Below, piece by piece: positions 25,258-34,330 of a stretch of 64,000 nt of DNA. Position numbers and translations under genes: made by a program. The number at the start of each line of letters is the position of its first letter. The stretch's first letter is position 1. Source of the stretch: JABDBE01 sp049585795 (GTDB taxonomy: Bacteria > Acidobacteriota > Terriglobia > Terriglobales > Acidobacteriaceae); contig JBAVAQ010000046.1 of assembly GCA_049585795.1 (NCBI GenBank), positions 62,001-126,000 of the forward strand. The letters run 5' to 3'. Under the pieces are notes generated by a model. It saw nothing but the letters and a program-made list of their open reading frames with translations. It made no database searches and was not told the origin of the DNA.

Positions 25258-26259
25258 TTAGGCTGGCCTCACTACGCCGCTTAACACAGTACGTATACCC
25301 TGTGCAGCACGAACTTGCAGGAACCCGCGTGAATTCAAACCTTCCGTCACACCCTCGAAGCCACCGTCTTCCACCACAACGCGCTGTCCCCGAGCCGAAG
25401 ACGATCGCTCCTCGAAGCGGTGCAGGATCAAAGCAGTTGCGTCTGGATTCTCCAGCAAGCTTCTATATTCACGGTCGAGCGATCTTAGCAAAGCTACGCA
25501 CACTTCTACGCGCGACCATTCCGTACCCGTCGCCAAACGCAGGGACGTGGCGATCGCCTGCAATTCCGCGGGGAAACTCGATTGATTCACATTGATCCCG
25601 ATGCCAACTACGACGTACCGTACTCGGGTGACCTCGGCGTGCATCTCGGTCAGGATGCCGCAGACTTTCTTCCCATCGATCAGAACATCATTAGGCCATT
25701 TCAAGTCGGGAACCACTCGCGAGTCGATCTCTTGAATTGCAGCGTGTACGGCTAATCCAGCAGCGAGTGTGAGAACCAACGCTCCGGATGGCGGCAGCGC
25801 TGGCCGCAAAAGCACAGAGCAATAGATTCCCGCCGAACGTGCCGAGTGCCACTGGTTGGCTCCCCTTCCCCGTCCCGCGGTCTGCTGTTCAGCCAGGAAA
25901 ACACTTCCTTCAGGGGCGGCGGCGCTCCCGGCTTCCAGAGCAACCGTGTTGGTCGATCCGATTTTGTAATAGTGATGAAGATGCTTACCGAAAATGGTTC
26001 CCTGTAGTTGCGGAGCCAGCATATCCGGCAGCAGCAGATCGGGCATGGACTTCAGACTATATCCGGTTGAGGGATGACCAGCAATATGAACTCCAAGACC
26101 GCGCAATTGCTGGATCAGCCGCCAAACTTCCGAACGGCTGGTGCCGATCTCGGCCGCGATCTTGGTTCCGCTGACCACGACCGTGGCGTGATCGATGAGC
26201 AACCGCACAACTCGTCCCAGCCGGACGTCAGTTTGTGCCGCAGCCTGTGGCAGGGCCAC
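25258..26259 (-). CDS. birA: Biotin--[acetyl-CoA-carboxylase] ligase with HTH domain
   Basis: 333 residues, GTG start. An N-terminal winged-HTH (about 15-75; VSGTKIAAEIGTSRSEVWRLIQQLRGLG, then GYSLKSMPD) is followed by the ligase domain with IGSTNTVALE, the biotinyl-AMP loop AEQQTAGRGRGANQWHS, LKWPNDVLIDGKKVCGILTEM and VVGIGINVNQ. A C-terminal SH3-like domain follows. It charges biotin onto the acyl-CoA carboxylase carrier protein (6.0-6.5 kb). The HTH domain means it could also act as a biotin-dependent repressor, but no operator was identified. Confidence 0.93.
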   Translation of the reverse strand: MALPQAAAQTDVRLGRVVRLLIDHATVVVSGTKIAAEIGTSRSEVWRLIQQLRGLGVHIAGHPSTGYSLKSMPDLLLPDMLAPQLQGTIFGKHLHHYYKIGSTNTVALEAGSAAAPEGSVFLAEQQTAGRGRGANQWHSARSAGIYCSVLLRPALPPSGALVLTLAAGLAVHAAIQEIDSRVVPDLKWPNDVLIDGKKVCGILTEMHAEVTRVRYVVVGIGINVNQSSFPAELQAIATSLRLATGTEWSRVEVCVALLRSLDREYRSLLENPDATALILHRFEERSSSARGQRVVVEDGGFEGVTEGLNSRGFLQVRAAQGIRTVLSGVVRPA

Positions 26260-26340
26260 AGTTGCCCGCGCTCGCCGTTTTGGAGTTGATTGCTTGATGC
26301 AGGAATTATCAGGGATGGAACGCGAAACAGCAATCGCGGC

Positions 26341-27219
26341 CTAAGCCGGGGCTAACCTCATGCTCAGGTCCACTGCTTTGGCGGAGTGGGTGAGCGCCCC
26401 AACTGAAATAAAATTCACTCCCGTCTCGGCGTAAGCGCGCACGTTTTCCAGCGTAATCCCCCCGGAAACTTCGAGCGGAATGCGGCGTTCCAGATGCGAG
26501 CAGCGCTCGACCGCACGCTTTACCGTTTCGACCGACATGTTGTCCAGCAGAATCGCTTCGCCGGCGTGTTCCAGGGCTTGCTCCAACTCCTCGAGCGTGC
26601 GGACTTCGATCTCGATGATCTGCTGGCCTCGACGATTCTTGTGTGCGCGTTCCAATGCAGGCACAATGCCTCCAGCCAGCGCAATGTGATTGTTCTTGAT
26701 CAGAACACCGTCGGACAAATCCAGGCGATGGTTCTGCCCGCCTCCGCAACGCACCGCGTATTTATCCAGCATGCGCAGTCCCGGCACGGTTTTGCGCGTG
26801 TCCAGAATTCGCGCCTTGGTGCCCGAAACGGCATCCACAAACTGGCGCGTCAGCGTGGCAATCCCGCTCAGCCGCTGTATGAAATTCAGAATGACGCGCT
26901 CACAGGAAAGAATCACTCGTGCATTGTGCTGGATCACGGCAATCGACTGACCCGAACGCAGGCGAATGCCATCGAAGATTTCAGGATGCGTCGTGACTTC
27001 GTAATGCGATGTTACCGCGCCATCCAAAGCGGCGTACACATCCAGAATGCGGGACACGCAGCCAATTCCCGCGAGAATGCATTCCTGTTTGGCCAGAATC
27101 GTGGCGGAAGCCCGTTGGTTCGGATCAATGCAGGCATAGCTGGTCGCATCGCGCGTGGCGCGATCTTCCAGCAGTGCGTTCTCAATCACAGCAGTAATGC
27201 GTCGGCTATTCCAGTCCAT
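26341..27219 (-). CDS. nadC: Nicotinate-nucleotide pyrophosphorylase (quinolinate phosphoribosyltransferase)
   Basis: 292 residues. It converts quinolinate and PRPP to nicotinate mononucleotide in de novo NAD synthesis. Motifs are EDRATRDATSYACI near the N-terminus, NFIQRLSGIATLTRQFVDAV, ILDTRKTVPGLRMLDKYAVRCGGGQNHRLDLSDGVLIKNNH region (substrate-binding Arg/Lys/His residues), IEIEVRTLEELEQAL, ILLDNMSVE and LEVSGGITLENVRAYAETGV. nadA and nadB are not in the window. It lies between valS and birA in one minus-strand series. Confidence 0.95.
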   Translation of the reverse strand: MDWNSRRITAVIENALLEDRATRDATSYACIDPNQRASATILAKQECILAGIGCVSRILDVYAALDGAVTSHYEVTTHPEIFDGIRLRSGQSIAVIQHNARVILSCERVILNFIQRLSGIATLTRQFVDAVSGTKARILDTRKTVPGLRMLDKYAVRCGGGQNHRLDLSDGVLIKNNHIALAGGIVPALERAHKNRRGQQIIEIEVRTLEELEQALEHAGEAILLDNMSVETVKRAVERCSHLERRIPLEVSGGITLENVRAYAETGVNFISVGALTHSAKAVDLSMRLAPA

Positions 27220-27240
27220 AAATTATTGACCAAGCCCACG

Positions 27241-27280
27241 TTGGGACCGCCGCCCTCTGCTCGGTCGAGCAAAGCTCGAC
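27241..27280. repeat. Dispersed GGGACCGCCGCCC-type repeat copy
   Basis: TTGGGACCGCCGCCCTC followed by a GTCGAGCAAAGCTCGAC hairpin sits in the 60-bp gap between valS and nadC. The same GGGACCGCCGCCC core recurs at about 48840, and a CGAGCTTCGCTCG hairpin recurs at 48122. Confidence 0.5.
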
Positions 27281-30033
27281 TATCTCAGTTCATCCAGCTT
27301 ACTCTTTACTTTTTCGCGCAGAGTTTCCAGCTCCTGGGCCCGCTTCCGAATCCCCTCCACAACCTTGGCCGGAGCCTTCGCAAGAAATTGCTCGTTGCCC
27401 AATTGACGCTGGCCATTGGCAAACTCTTTTTCGATCTGCTCCAATTCTTTCTTCAGCCGTTCGCACTCCGCAGCGACATCGATTTTTCTTTCGTAAACAA
27501 CATGCACTTCGAAACGCGCCGTGTGCCGGGTGCCCGAGAGCTTGGCCAGCGAATTCTCGACAAACTCGATCTTCTCGACATTAGCCAGCCGCTCGACCGC
27601 GCCTCGATTCTCATCAATCAGCCGCCGAATCTCCGGCTCTTCGACGTAAACCTGTGCCGGCACCCGCAACTTCTGCTCAACCTTCAACTCTGCCCGCAAA
27701 TTGCGCACGCTGACAATCAAGTCCTGCAGGATTGCCATCTCAGTCTCGGCAGCCAAATCCAACTGTTTCTCATCCGCTTGCGGAAACGGCGCCAGGGCAA
27801 TCGACTGCAACGGCGGCCGACCATCGTAAATCGCATGCCAGATCTCTTCCGTGATAAAGGGCATCACGGGATGCAACAGCCGCAGGGCGGCTTCAAAGAT
27901 ACCCAGCAGATTACCGCCTGCGATACGCGCAGATTGCGGTTCCGCCGCGTCCAGCAGCCGAGGCTTGATCAGTTCGATGTACCAATCACAAAACTCGCCC
28001 CAGAAAAAATCATAAATCTGATTGGCGGCTTCGTGGAAGCGATAGGTCTCCAGCGCCTCGTTCACGCCCTTGGTGACCCGATTAAACCGTGAAAGAATCC
28101 ATCGATCCTCGAGCGTCTGCGCCTCGACACCAGCCACGCCTGTGTGGGACCGGGTCTCAGACCCGGTCGCAGGCCGAAGGCCCGGCGCCACCCGGTCAAT
28201 GTTCATGAACATAAACCGCGCCGCATTCCAAATCTTGTTGGCAAAGTTACGATAGCCTTCCGTCCGGCTCTCGTTAAACGCAATGTCCGTCCCGGGCGCA
28301 GCCATGGCTGCCAGCGTAAACCGGGTGGCATCCGTCCCAAAACGCTGGATGATCTCAAGCGGATCAATCACATTCCCCTTGGTCTTCGACATCTTGTGCC
28401 GCTCGGCATCGCGCACTAGCGCATGAATATAAACCTGCCGAAAGGGAACGCTGTCGTCTTTCTTGTCACACCAACCGCTGGCCTGCTTCACCTTCGGATC
28501 CTGCTGATGACCCGCCATGAAATGGCAACCAAACATAATCATGCGGGCAACCCAGAAAAACAGAATCTCGTACGCCGTGATCAACAGCGTGGTGGGATAA
28601 AAAACTTCCAGATCACGCGTCTTCTCCGGCCAGCCCAGCGTCGTAAACGGCAACAATCCCGAAGAAAACCATGTATCCAGCACGTCGGTATCTTGCGTCA
28701 GCTTCAAGCCGCGGCATTTTGAACACGAAGACGGAGCCTCGCGTGCCACAATAATTTCCCCACAGGAGCAATGCCACGCCGGAATCCGATGCCCCCACCA
28801 CAGTTGCCGCGAGATGCACCAGTCGTGGATGTTGTGCATCCAGTTCAGATAAATCTGCTTGTAGTTCTCGGGAACAATGGTGATTTCGCCCTGCTCCACA
28901 GCTTCGGTTGCGCGTTGCGCCAGCGGCGCGATCTTGATGAACCACTGCGTCGAAAGCCGCGGCTCGACGACGGTGCCGCAGCGATCGCACTTCCCAATCG
29001 CGATGGTGTAATCCTTTTCGCCAACCAAGAAATCTTGCTGGCGCAGATCTTCCAGCACCCGCTTGCGGGCTTCATAGCGATCCAAGCCGGCATACGCACC
29101 CGCATTTTCGTTCATCCGCGCCTGCTCGTCGATCACTTCAATCTGCGGCAGGTTGTGGCGAAGTCCAGCCTCAAAGTCATTGGGATCGTGCGCGGGCGTG
29201 ACCTTCACCGCGCCGGTTCCAAACTCCGGCTGAGCCAGGTTGTCCGTAATAATCGGGATCTCCCGATTCATCAACGGCAACAAAACTTTCTTCCCGTGCA
29301 GATGCTTGTAGCGTTCGTCTCCTGCATTCACCGCAACAGCGGTGTCCCCGAGCATGGTCTCCGGCCGCGTGGTCGCCACCGTGATGAACTCGTTCGCACC
29401 AATTACCGGATAACGAATCTCGTAGAGCTTGCCCGAAATCTCCTCGTGTTTGACTTCGAGATCGGAAATCGCGGTTCCGCAGCGCGGGCACCAGTTCACG
29501 ATGTACTTGCCGCGATAAATCAATCCTTCTTCATACAAGCGAACGAAAACTTCGCGCACCGCCCGCGAAAGATTCTCGTCCATGGTGAAATATTCGCGAT
29601 CCCAATCCACCGACGCGCCCAGCCGTTTCATCTGGTCGAGAATCGCCCCGCCGTAATGCCGCTTCCATTCCCAGACACGCTCAATAAATGCTTCGCGTCC
29701 CATCTCGCGCCGCTTCTTGCCTTCCGTCGCAAGCTGGCGCTCGACCATCATCTGCGTGGCAATGCCCGCGTGATCCGTGCCCGGAAGCCACAAAGTCAGA
29801 AAACCGCGCATGCGATGCCAGCGCACAATAATGTCCATCTGCGTCTGGTTGAGCATGTGCCCCATGTGCAGCCGTCCCGTGACATTCGGAGGCGGCAACA
29901 GCAGCGTGAACACCGGACGCGTCTCCCCCGGCGGAGGCGTGGGAACGGAAAACAGTTTTTCCTGGATCCAGTAGTCGGCCCAACGCGTTTCAATCGCGCC
30001 CGGCTCGTACGCTTTGGGAAGATCGTGGGCCAT
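27280..30033 (-). CDS. valS: Valyl-tRNA synthetase
   Basis: 917 residues, a class I synthetase of standard length. The HIGH motif appears as NVTGRLHMGHM near residue 50, and the editing CP1 domain includes WCPRCGTAISD and TTRPETMLGDTAV. The second signature is KMSKTKGNVIDP, with Thr in place of the usual second Ser. A C-terminal coiled coil (AECERLKKELEQIEKEF to the end) is typical of bacterial ValRS. Around residues 615-640 a palindromic repeat is read in frame as part of the protein (see the repeat entry at 28149). No T-box-like leader was recognised upstream. Confidence 0.96.
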   Translation of the reverse strand: MAHDLPKAYEPGAIETRWADYWIQEKLFSVPTPPPGETRPVFTLLLPPPNVTGRLHMGHMLNQTQMDIIVRWHRMRGFLTLWLPGTDHAGIATQMMVERQLATEGKKRREMGREAFIERVWEWKRHYGGAILDQMKRLGASVDWDREYFTMDENLSRAVREVFVRLYEEGLIYRGKYIVNWCPRCGTAISDLEVKHEEISGKLYEIRYPVIGANEFITVATTRPETMLGDTAVAVNAGDERYKHLHGKKVLLPLMNREIPIITDNLAQPEFGTGAVKVTPAHDPNDFEAGLRHNLPQIEVIDEQARMNENAGAYAGLDRYEARKRVLEDLRQQDFLVGEKDYTIAIGKCDRCGTVVEPRLSTQWFIKIAPLAQRATEAVEQGEITIVPENYKQIYLNWMHNIHDWCISRQLWWGHRIPAWHCSCGEIIVAREAPSSCSKCRGLKLTQDTDVLDTWFSSGLLPFTTLGWPEKTRDLEVFYPTTLLITAYEILFFWVARMIMFGCHFMAGHQQDPKVKQASGWCDKKDDSVPFRQVYIHALVRDAERHKMSKTKGNVIDPLEIIQRFGTDATRFTLAAMAAPGTDIAFNESRTEGYRNFANKIWNAARFMFMNIDRVAPGLRPATGSETRSHTGVAGVEAQTLEDRWILSRFNRVTKGVNEALETYRFHEAANQIYDFFWGEFCDWYIELIKPRLLDAAEPQSARIAGGNLLGIFEAALRLLHPVMPFITEEIWHAIYDGRPPLQSIALAPFPQADEKQLDLAAETEMAILQDLIVSVRNLRAELKVEQKLRVPAQVYVEEPEIRRLIDENRGAVERLANVEKIEFVENSLAKLSGTRHTARFEVHVVYERKIDVAAECERLKKELEQIEKEFANGQRQLGNEQFLAKAPAKVVEGIRKRAQELETLREKVKSKLDELR
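28149..28167. repeat. Palindromic repeat element inside the valS coding sequence
   Basis: ACCGGGTCTCAGACCCGGT is a 9-bp inverted repeat around a single base, followed by AGGCCGAAGGCCC. It has the look of an intergenic REP-type element, but it lies within valS and is translated (reading roughly PATGSETRSHTG) in the linker between catalytic core and anticodon-binding domain, where other ValRS have a shorter linker. Confidence 0.5.
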
Positions 30034-30344
30034 GGTTTCGAAGAAGCACTCAGCGTTCAGCCAACCAGGCTTCTATCGCAACCTGCAAAAGAAATTCGAT
30101 GAGCTGAGAACCGACGGCTGAGAACTGAGAACTGACCTTTGATCTTACAGTCCGTTTGAAAACCCGGTCAAACCCGCGAAGGGTCGGTGTACGGCGACGG
30201 CAAAAGTGACCCCCCTTGCCGCGTTGGAAATGGGAGGTACGAGGGGAAAGGCAGCAACCCTCAAAGAGTGTAATCGCCTTGATCGCGACTGTTGACTAAA
30301 ACTCAAGCAGATCGCGACGTTTGAAATAGGGGGGCCGTAGTGGG
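30034..30344. other. Intergenic region upstream of valS
   Basis: Roughly 310 bp between the valS start and a doubtful small ORF. It holds a 'gagaactgagaactga' direct-repeat string near 30110-30137, and further right a purine-rich stretch (GGGAGGTACGAGGGGAAAGG near 30229-30249). The valS promoter must lie here on the minus strand, but no convincing -35/-10 pair and no T-box signature was found. Confidence 0.4.
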
Positions 30345-30626
30345 ATGATTGTGCTGCGATTTACGGCTCGGACAGCGATGAAATTTCCGGAAGGTCTAAT
30401 CTCGCTTGGTCTCATTGTGCTCGCCGCTCTGGCAACGTACTTTGTTTCCCGCAGAACGTCGGGAGGGACAATCGTAGACTGGATACCACTGTTTCTCACC
30501 AACGCTGTCCCCCTCTTGTACATGGGACTCACAAGGTATTTTCTGCACCAGAATATGTGCAGCGACATCGCGGCCTTTTTATCGTCTTATGCACCGGAGG
30601 AAGCACTTTGCGGTCGGCCTACGTAG
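30345..30626 (+). CDS. Doubtful small membrane protein ORF
   Basis: 93 codons. Two hydrophobic stretches (LISLGLIVLAALATYFVS and VPLLYMGLTRYF-like) would make a small two-span protein. An internal ATG (30378, MKFPEGLI) is an alternative start. No Shine-Dalgarno of note, no homologue recognised, and the C-terminus (EEALCGRPT) reads into repeat-like sequence. It may be a genuine small gene or a chance ORF in a 640-bp gap. Confidence 0.3.
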   Translation: MIVLRFTARTAMKFPEGLISLGLIVLAALATYFVSRRTSGGTIVDWIPLFLTNAVPLLYMGLTRYFLHQNMCSDIAAFLSSYAPEEALCGRPT

Positions 30627-30674
30627 ATCCGCAAACTGCGGCAGCCCGATTTGCGGGCGCGCGAAGGCCATGCG

Positions 30675-32594
30675 TCATTTCTTCTTCGTATCTTTGCCCA
30701 TCTTCTTGGCAATCTCTGCCATTAATTTGGGTTTAAGGTCAGCCAGGACGCTATCCACGATGTTCGCAATCTCGCTGGTTTCCTCGCCGGTGGCCGAATC
30801 TTCAGGCTGAGATTCGGACTTAGCTTCAGCGCTAGCCGGTTGAAGTTCCGTAACCGCATCCGCGATCTGCGAGCTCAGTTGCGACGTATCGATCTGCGAG
30901 TCACGAATCCGCGAATCGACGCCTTGCGCATCGGGGGCCTGCGCATCGACGACTTGCGACCCAACGACCGATTCGCGTATCTGCTTCCAGTTCGCCCAAG
31001 CTGCAGCCAGCTCGGTTTCACCTTGGCGATCGCCGGGCTCAGAGGTTGCAGAAGCGTTCTCCGAAGACCCGAGCACGGGATTTGGCGCTGCCGTCGCATC
31101 CACTGCGACAGTCGATTCAGCCGCGCTGGGACTCGCCGAAGCCGCCGCCGCGTAAGCGGCGCTTTCGCTGACCGCGTCGACGACTGGAGCGGTGACCGCC
31201 AGCACCGCTTCGGCCTGCGGCGGAACTGATTCCTCGCTGCTCGCAGCCGCTTGCGGCGCAGGATCTTGTGGGCTTGATTCAGAACTATCAGCGCGCGAAA
31301 ACGACTCCACGGAAGCTGACACGGCTTCTGACGAGACTATCGGCGCTTCCGCGATGGGCGAGAACGCCTCGTGAGCAGGCGAACTCGCGAAGCTCATCCC
31401 CGCAGCATCGGCTGCGGCGAAAGCTGCGTAAGCCTTTTCCATCTCCTGTTCGAGAACGAGAGTCGCTTCATCATCCCGGAGCGGAACTGGCTCCGCAATC
31501 CATCTGGGACCGCTGAACTCCTGAGTTGCGCCGGCCACTGCCATCGTCACGGGAACCAGATCCCTCGATTCACGCTCCCACTTGTCAGCTTCCCTGACCT
31601 GCGTTGCGTCGCCGTGACCATTCGCTGGCGCTAGTGAGGCTAGCGCCGCTGTGACTTCTTCATCGCCCAGCTTCGCGGTTTCGGCTGCAACCTGAGGCAA
31701 ATCAGGCGCCGATTCAGGGGCCGCGTTGTTCTCAGGCGCTGCTGCTCCTGAGGATTCCGTTTGCGCGACTGCTGGAACCAGTTCGCTGGCGGATGATACT
31801 GGCGGCAACTCTTCAGCCTTCGCAACTGATTCCTGAGTTGTAGCCGCTGCTGGATCGGCAACCGGCCGCTGGGTGAAGCTTGATTCATTGCCCGGGGCGC
31901 TAAACGCGGCGGCGGCGGCCTTGATGGCTGCGATTTCCTCGGCCGTAACGTCCTGCGGCATCGAGGATAGCAAGGCCTCTTCCAATCCGGATTTCATTTC
32001 CGCAGGCTTGGGCTCATCGCCTTTGACGGCTTCACGAAGACTCGCGACTACGGCGGATGGTTCCTCGGGGTCAGCGCCACGAGGCTTGGAGTGTGGCGCT
32101 GGAATCGACAGGCGGTTCTTCCATCCCGTCTCGCTGTCGCCGAATTCCTTCGAAGGATTTGGTTCCTCGACGCCGGCCAATGCTTTGGCAAAGCGGCTCT
32201 GCCTCGAAGGCTGGCTCTGCGGAACAATCTTGTCTTCCAGCTTGGTAAGCGCAGTAAGAAGTTCGCTGGCTTCAAACGGTTTGACGATGAAAGCATCGGC
32301 TCGTACGCGACGGGCTTCATCCGCCTTAAAAGGCTCCAGCTTGCCGACAGTCAACAGCACGGGAATGCGCGCAGTCTCCGGCGCTTCGCGCAGGCGCTGG
32401 CACACTTCCAGCCCACCATAGCCCGGCATATACACATCGAGCACGATGAGGTCGGGTTTTGACTCGGCAATTTTCTTAAGCGCCGCTGACCCGTTATTCA
32501 CCGTAGTGACATCGTAGCCGGCATCGCTAAGGATTCTCCGGCCCATGTTCTGGGCTGTCACACTGTCATCGGCGAGCAGTATTTTCCGCGCCAA
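30675..32594 (-). CDS. Response regulator with N-terminal receiver and very long low-complexity tail
   Basis: 639 residues, TTG start at 32594 with AAAGGACA upstream. The receiver domain (1-125) is complete: acidic pair LLADDSV, phospho-acceptor Asp in DLIVLDVYMPGYGG, the switch position LLTVGKL (Thr) and the FIVKPFEASELL Lys. Residues 130-600 are rich in Ala, Ser, Glu, Pro and probably disordered, with short repeats such as VDAQAPDAQGVDSR. The last 30 residues form a conserved-looking basic helix (IANIVDSVLADLKPKLMAEIAKKMGKD). No DNA-binding domain is seen. It could be a scaffold or polar-localisation protein; no kinase gene is adjacent. Confidence 0.8.
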   Translation of the reverse strand: MARKILLADDSVTAQNMGRRILSDAGYDVTTVNNGSAALKKIAESKPDLIVLDVYMPGYGGLEVCQRLREAPETARIPVLLTVGKLEPFKADEARRVRADAFIVKPFEASELLTALTKLEDKIVPQSQPSRQSRFAKALAGVEEPNPSKEFGDSETGWKNRLSIPAPHSKPRGADPEEPSAVVASLREAVKGDEPKPAEMKSGLEEALLSSMPQDVTAEEIAAIKAAAAAFSAPGNESSFTQRPVADPAAATTQESVAKAEELPPVSSASELVPAVAQTESSGAAAPENNAAPESAPDLPQVAAETAKLGDEEVTAALASLAPANGHGDATQVREADKWERESRDLVPVTMAVAGATQEFSGPRWIAEPVPLRDDEATLVLEQEMEKAYAAFAAADAAGMSFASSPAHEAFSPIAEAPIVSSEAVSASVESFSRADSSESSPQDPAPQAAASSEESVPPQAEAVLAVTAPVVDAVSESAAYAAAASASPSAAESTVAVDATAAPNPVLGSSENASATSEPGDRQGETELAAAWANWKQIRESVVGSQVVDAQAPDAQGVDSRIRDSQIDTSQLSSQIADAVTELQPASAEAKSESQPEDSATGEETSEIANIVDSVLADLKPKLMAEIAKKMGKDTKKK

Positions 32595-32758
32595 GCGATG
32601 TCCTTTTATCTGAAAGGGGAGATAGCGCGAAGTTAACTTGTCTCGGACTCTAAGTCAATGAGGATACGACATTAAACACGTTACGACGGACCAGTAACCA
32701 CTGGCGCAAAGATTACTCCTGTCGAAACCCAGTCGAAGGCCGTGCAGTAAGTGCGCAA

Positions 32759-34264
32759 TCACAGCGGCAATATTTTATGAATGCCCTTCTTTTTCTTATG
32801 CTTGCTGGAGGCGGTCGTATCGCTGTCGCCGGCCTGATCGGTGGCGGAGGACGCCGAGGGAGCAGCATTTTTCGGATCGCTTGCCGTGGCTCCGCTGGTT
32901 CCACCGCTCGCCGGCTGGCTGGCCGCTCCGGCTTGGATTTCGTTGACCTGTTGCGGCGGCGGCAAAGCCTGGGTGTTATCGTCGCTAACGTTGGGTTTCA
33001 GCTCGTTAGGATCTGCTGGCCCTACGTTGGGTTTTAACTCGTTCGGATCGGGCTGACTAGGCGCCGGCGCTGATGCATCAGCCGCTGGGGGATTACTTGC
33101 GGCCGTCGCGTCTGCCGGAACCGGAGTATCCGAACGCGGTGCAGGCTGGTCGGCCCCCGGTACTCCGCCCTTAACAGTTTCAATGGAAACCGAGTTGCTG
33201 CCGGTGCCAGTCCCAGTTCCAAGCGCGGCTCGTGTGGCCTCCTGCATCACCTGCGTTGCACTCATCGGCGTGGGATCGACCAGCGTAGGCTGGCCTACTT
33301 TCGCGGCCTCGGCTACGTCTGGATGTTTCTCGAAGGTCTTCATCACTTTCGAGAATTGGCTGGGCTCGTGCCGACTGGCTTCTTCCGCTTTGTTTTGCGC
33401 GACCGCGGCCTTGGTCGCTCGAGGCACCGGTTGATGCAGGGCCAGAAGCCGTGTTCTGGCATCATCGGCGCGATCCATCACTGGATAGCGGGTCAGAATG
33501 CGGTTGTAGGCTTGCGCGGCACCCTTGGTGAAATCAGCAATCATGCGGGACTTGACTGCTTCATTGCCCGGACGGGCACGCACCAATGCAATCTCGCCTT
33601 CGTACGACTGCCCCAGCAGGTAGAGAGCTTCATCGGCTTTGCTATAGAGCGGATACTCGTCGACCAGAGACTCCAGCCGCGCAATGGCGGCGGGGTACGA
33701 TTGGCGCAAATAGTAGAAACGTCCCACCCCAAACTCCCTTTGGGCGATCACTTCCTGCACTTGCAGCAGGCGCTCCTTGGCCTCCGGCACCAGCTTACTG
33801 TCGGGATACTGCATGATGAGCTGCCGGTATTCTTCTTGCGCGCGCATGGCCTGCGTGGGATCGCGATCCGACTTCTCCATCTGCTGGTAGTGAATGTTGG
33901 CTAGTTTCAACTGAGCCTCAGCCGCTTCCGGCATGTTGGGGAAGAAGGTTTCGAAATCCTTGTACTCGATTTCCGCCTGGGCAAGCGATGCCGAACCGCC
34001 CTCTGCGTACCAGGAGTCGGCTACAGCCAGTTTGGCGCGGGCAATGTATTCGGAATCCGGATAGGTGTTGATGAGGGTTTGCAGCGACAGCCGCGCCACG
34101 TCGAAGCGGTTGTGCTTCATCGCGTCCATGGCGCGGTCGAACAAGACTTTATCAGGCTGCTTGGAATCGACATTCGCGATGGGGTTGCTGACCTTCTTGT
34201 TGGTGCAGGCTATCGTGACCGCGAGCACGCCCAAAAGAAGTATCACCGAAATACGACGAGACAT
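32759..34264 (-). CDS. bamD: Outer-membrane assembly lipoprotein BamD-like, with long C-terminal extension
   Basis: 501 residues, roughly twice E. coli BamD (245). The signal peptide ends in a lipobox (VLAVTIACTN, Cys about 20). TPR units follow (about 40-270): LFDRAMDAMKHNRFDVARLSLQTLINTYPDSEYIARAKLAVADSWY, YRQLIMQYPDSKLVPEAKERLLQVQE and YSKADEALYLLGQSY. BamD is the essential lipoprotein partner of BamA. From about residue 300 the protein becomes Ala/Pro/Asp-rich and low complexity, with the twice-repeated unit DPNELKPNV and a basic end (KHKKKKGIHKILPL). The function of this extension is unknown. Confidence 0.85.
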   Translation of the reverse strand: MSRRISVILLLGVLAVTIACTNKKVSNPIANVDSKQPDKVLFDRAMDAMKHNRFDVARLSLQTLINTYPDSEYIARAKLAVADSWYAEGGSASLAQAEIEYKDFETFFPNMPEAAEAQLKLANIHYQQMEKSDRDPTQAMRAQEEYRQLIMQYPDSKLVPEAKERLLQVQEVIAQREFGVGRFYYLRQSYPAAIARLESLVDEYPLYSKADEALYLLGQSYEGEIALVRARPGNEAVKSRMIADFTKGAAQAYNRILTRYPVMDRADDARTRLLALHQPVPRATKAAVAQNKAEEASRHEPSQFSKVMKTFEKHPDVAEAAKVGQPTLVDPTPMSATQVMQEATRAALGTGTGTGSNSVSIETVKGGVPGADQPAPRSDTPVPADATAASNPPAADASAPAPSQPDPNELKPNVGPADPNELKPNVSDDNTQALPPPQQVNEIQAGAASQPASGGTSGATASDPKNAAPSASSATDQAGDSDTTASSKHKKKKGIHKILPL

Positions 34265-34330
34265 AAGAACCCTCAGAACTTGGAAATACCTTGCTCGGAC
34301 TCGCGGGGCAAAAATATATTCAAAGCAACT

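Noticed and set aside
26494..30102. Long plus-strand open frames (532 and 443 codons) across nadC and valS
   Set aside because: Antisense to two well-identified genes; composition is that of mirrored codons with no domain.
30034..30344. T-box or other riboswitch leader upstream of valS
   Set aside because: No AGGGTGG-type T-box core or specifier-loop pattern was found on the minus strand.
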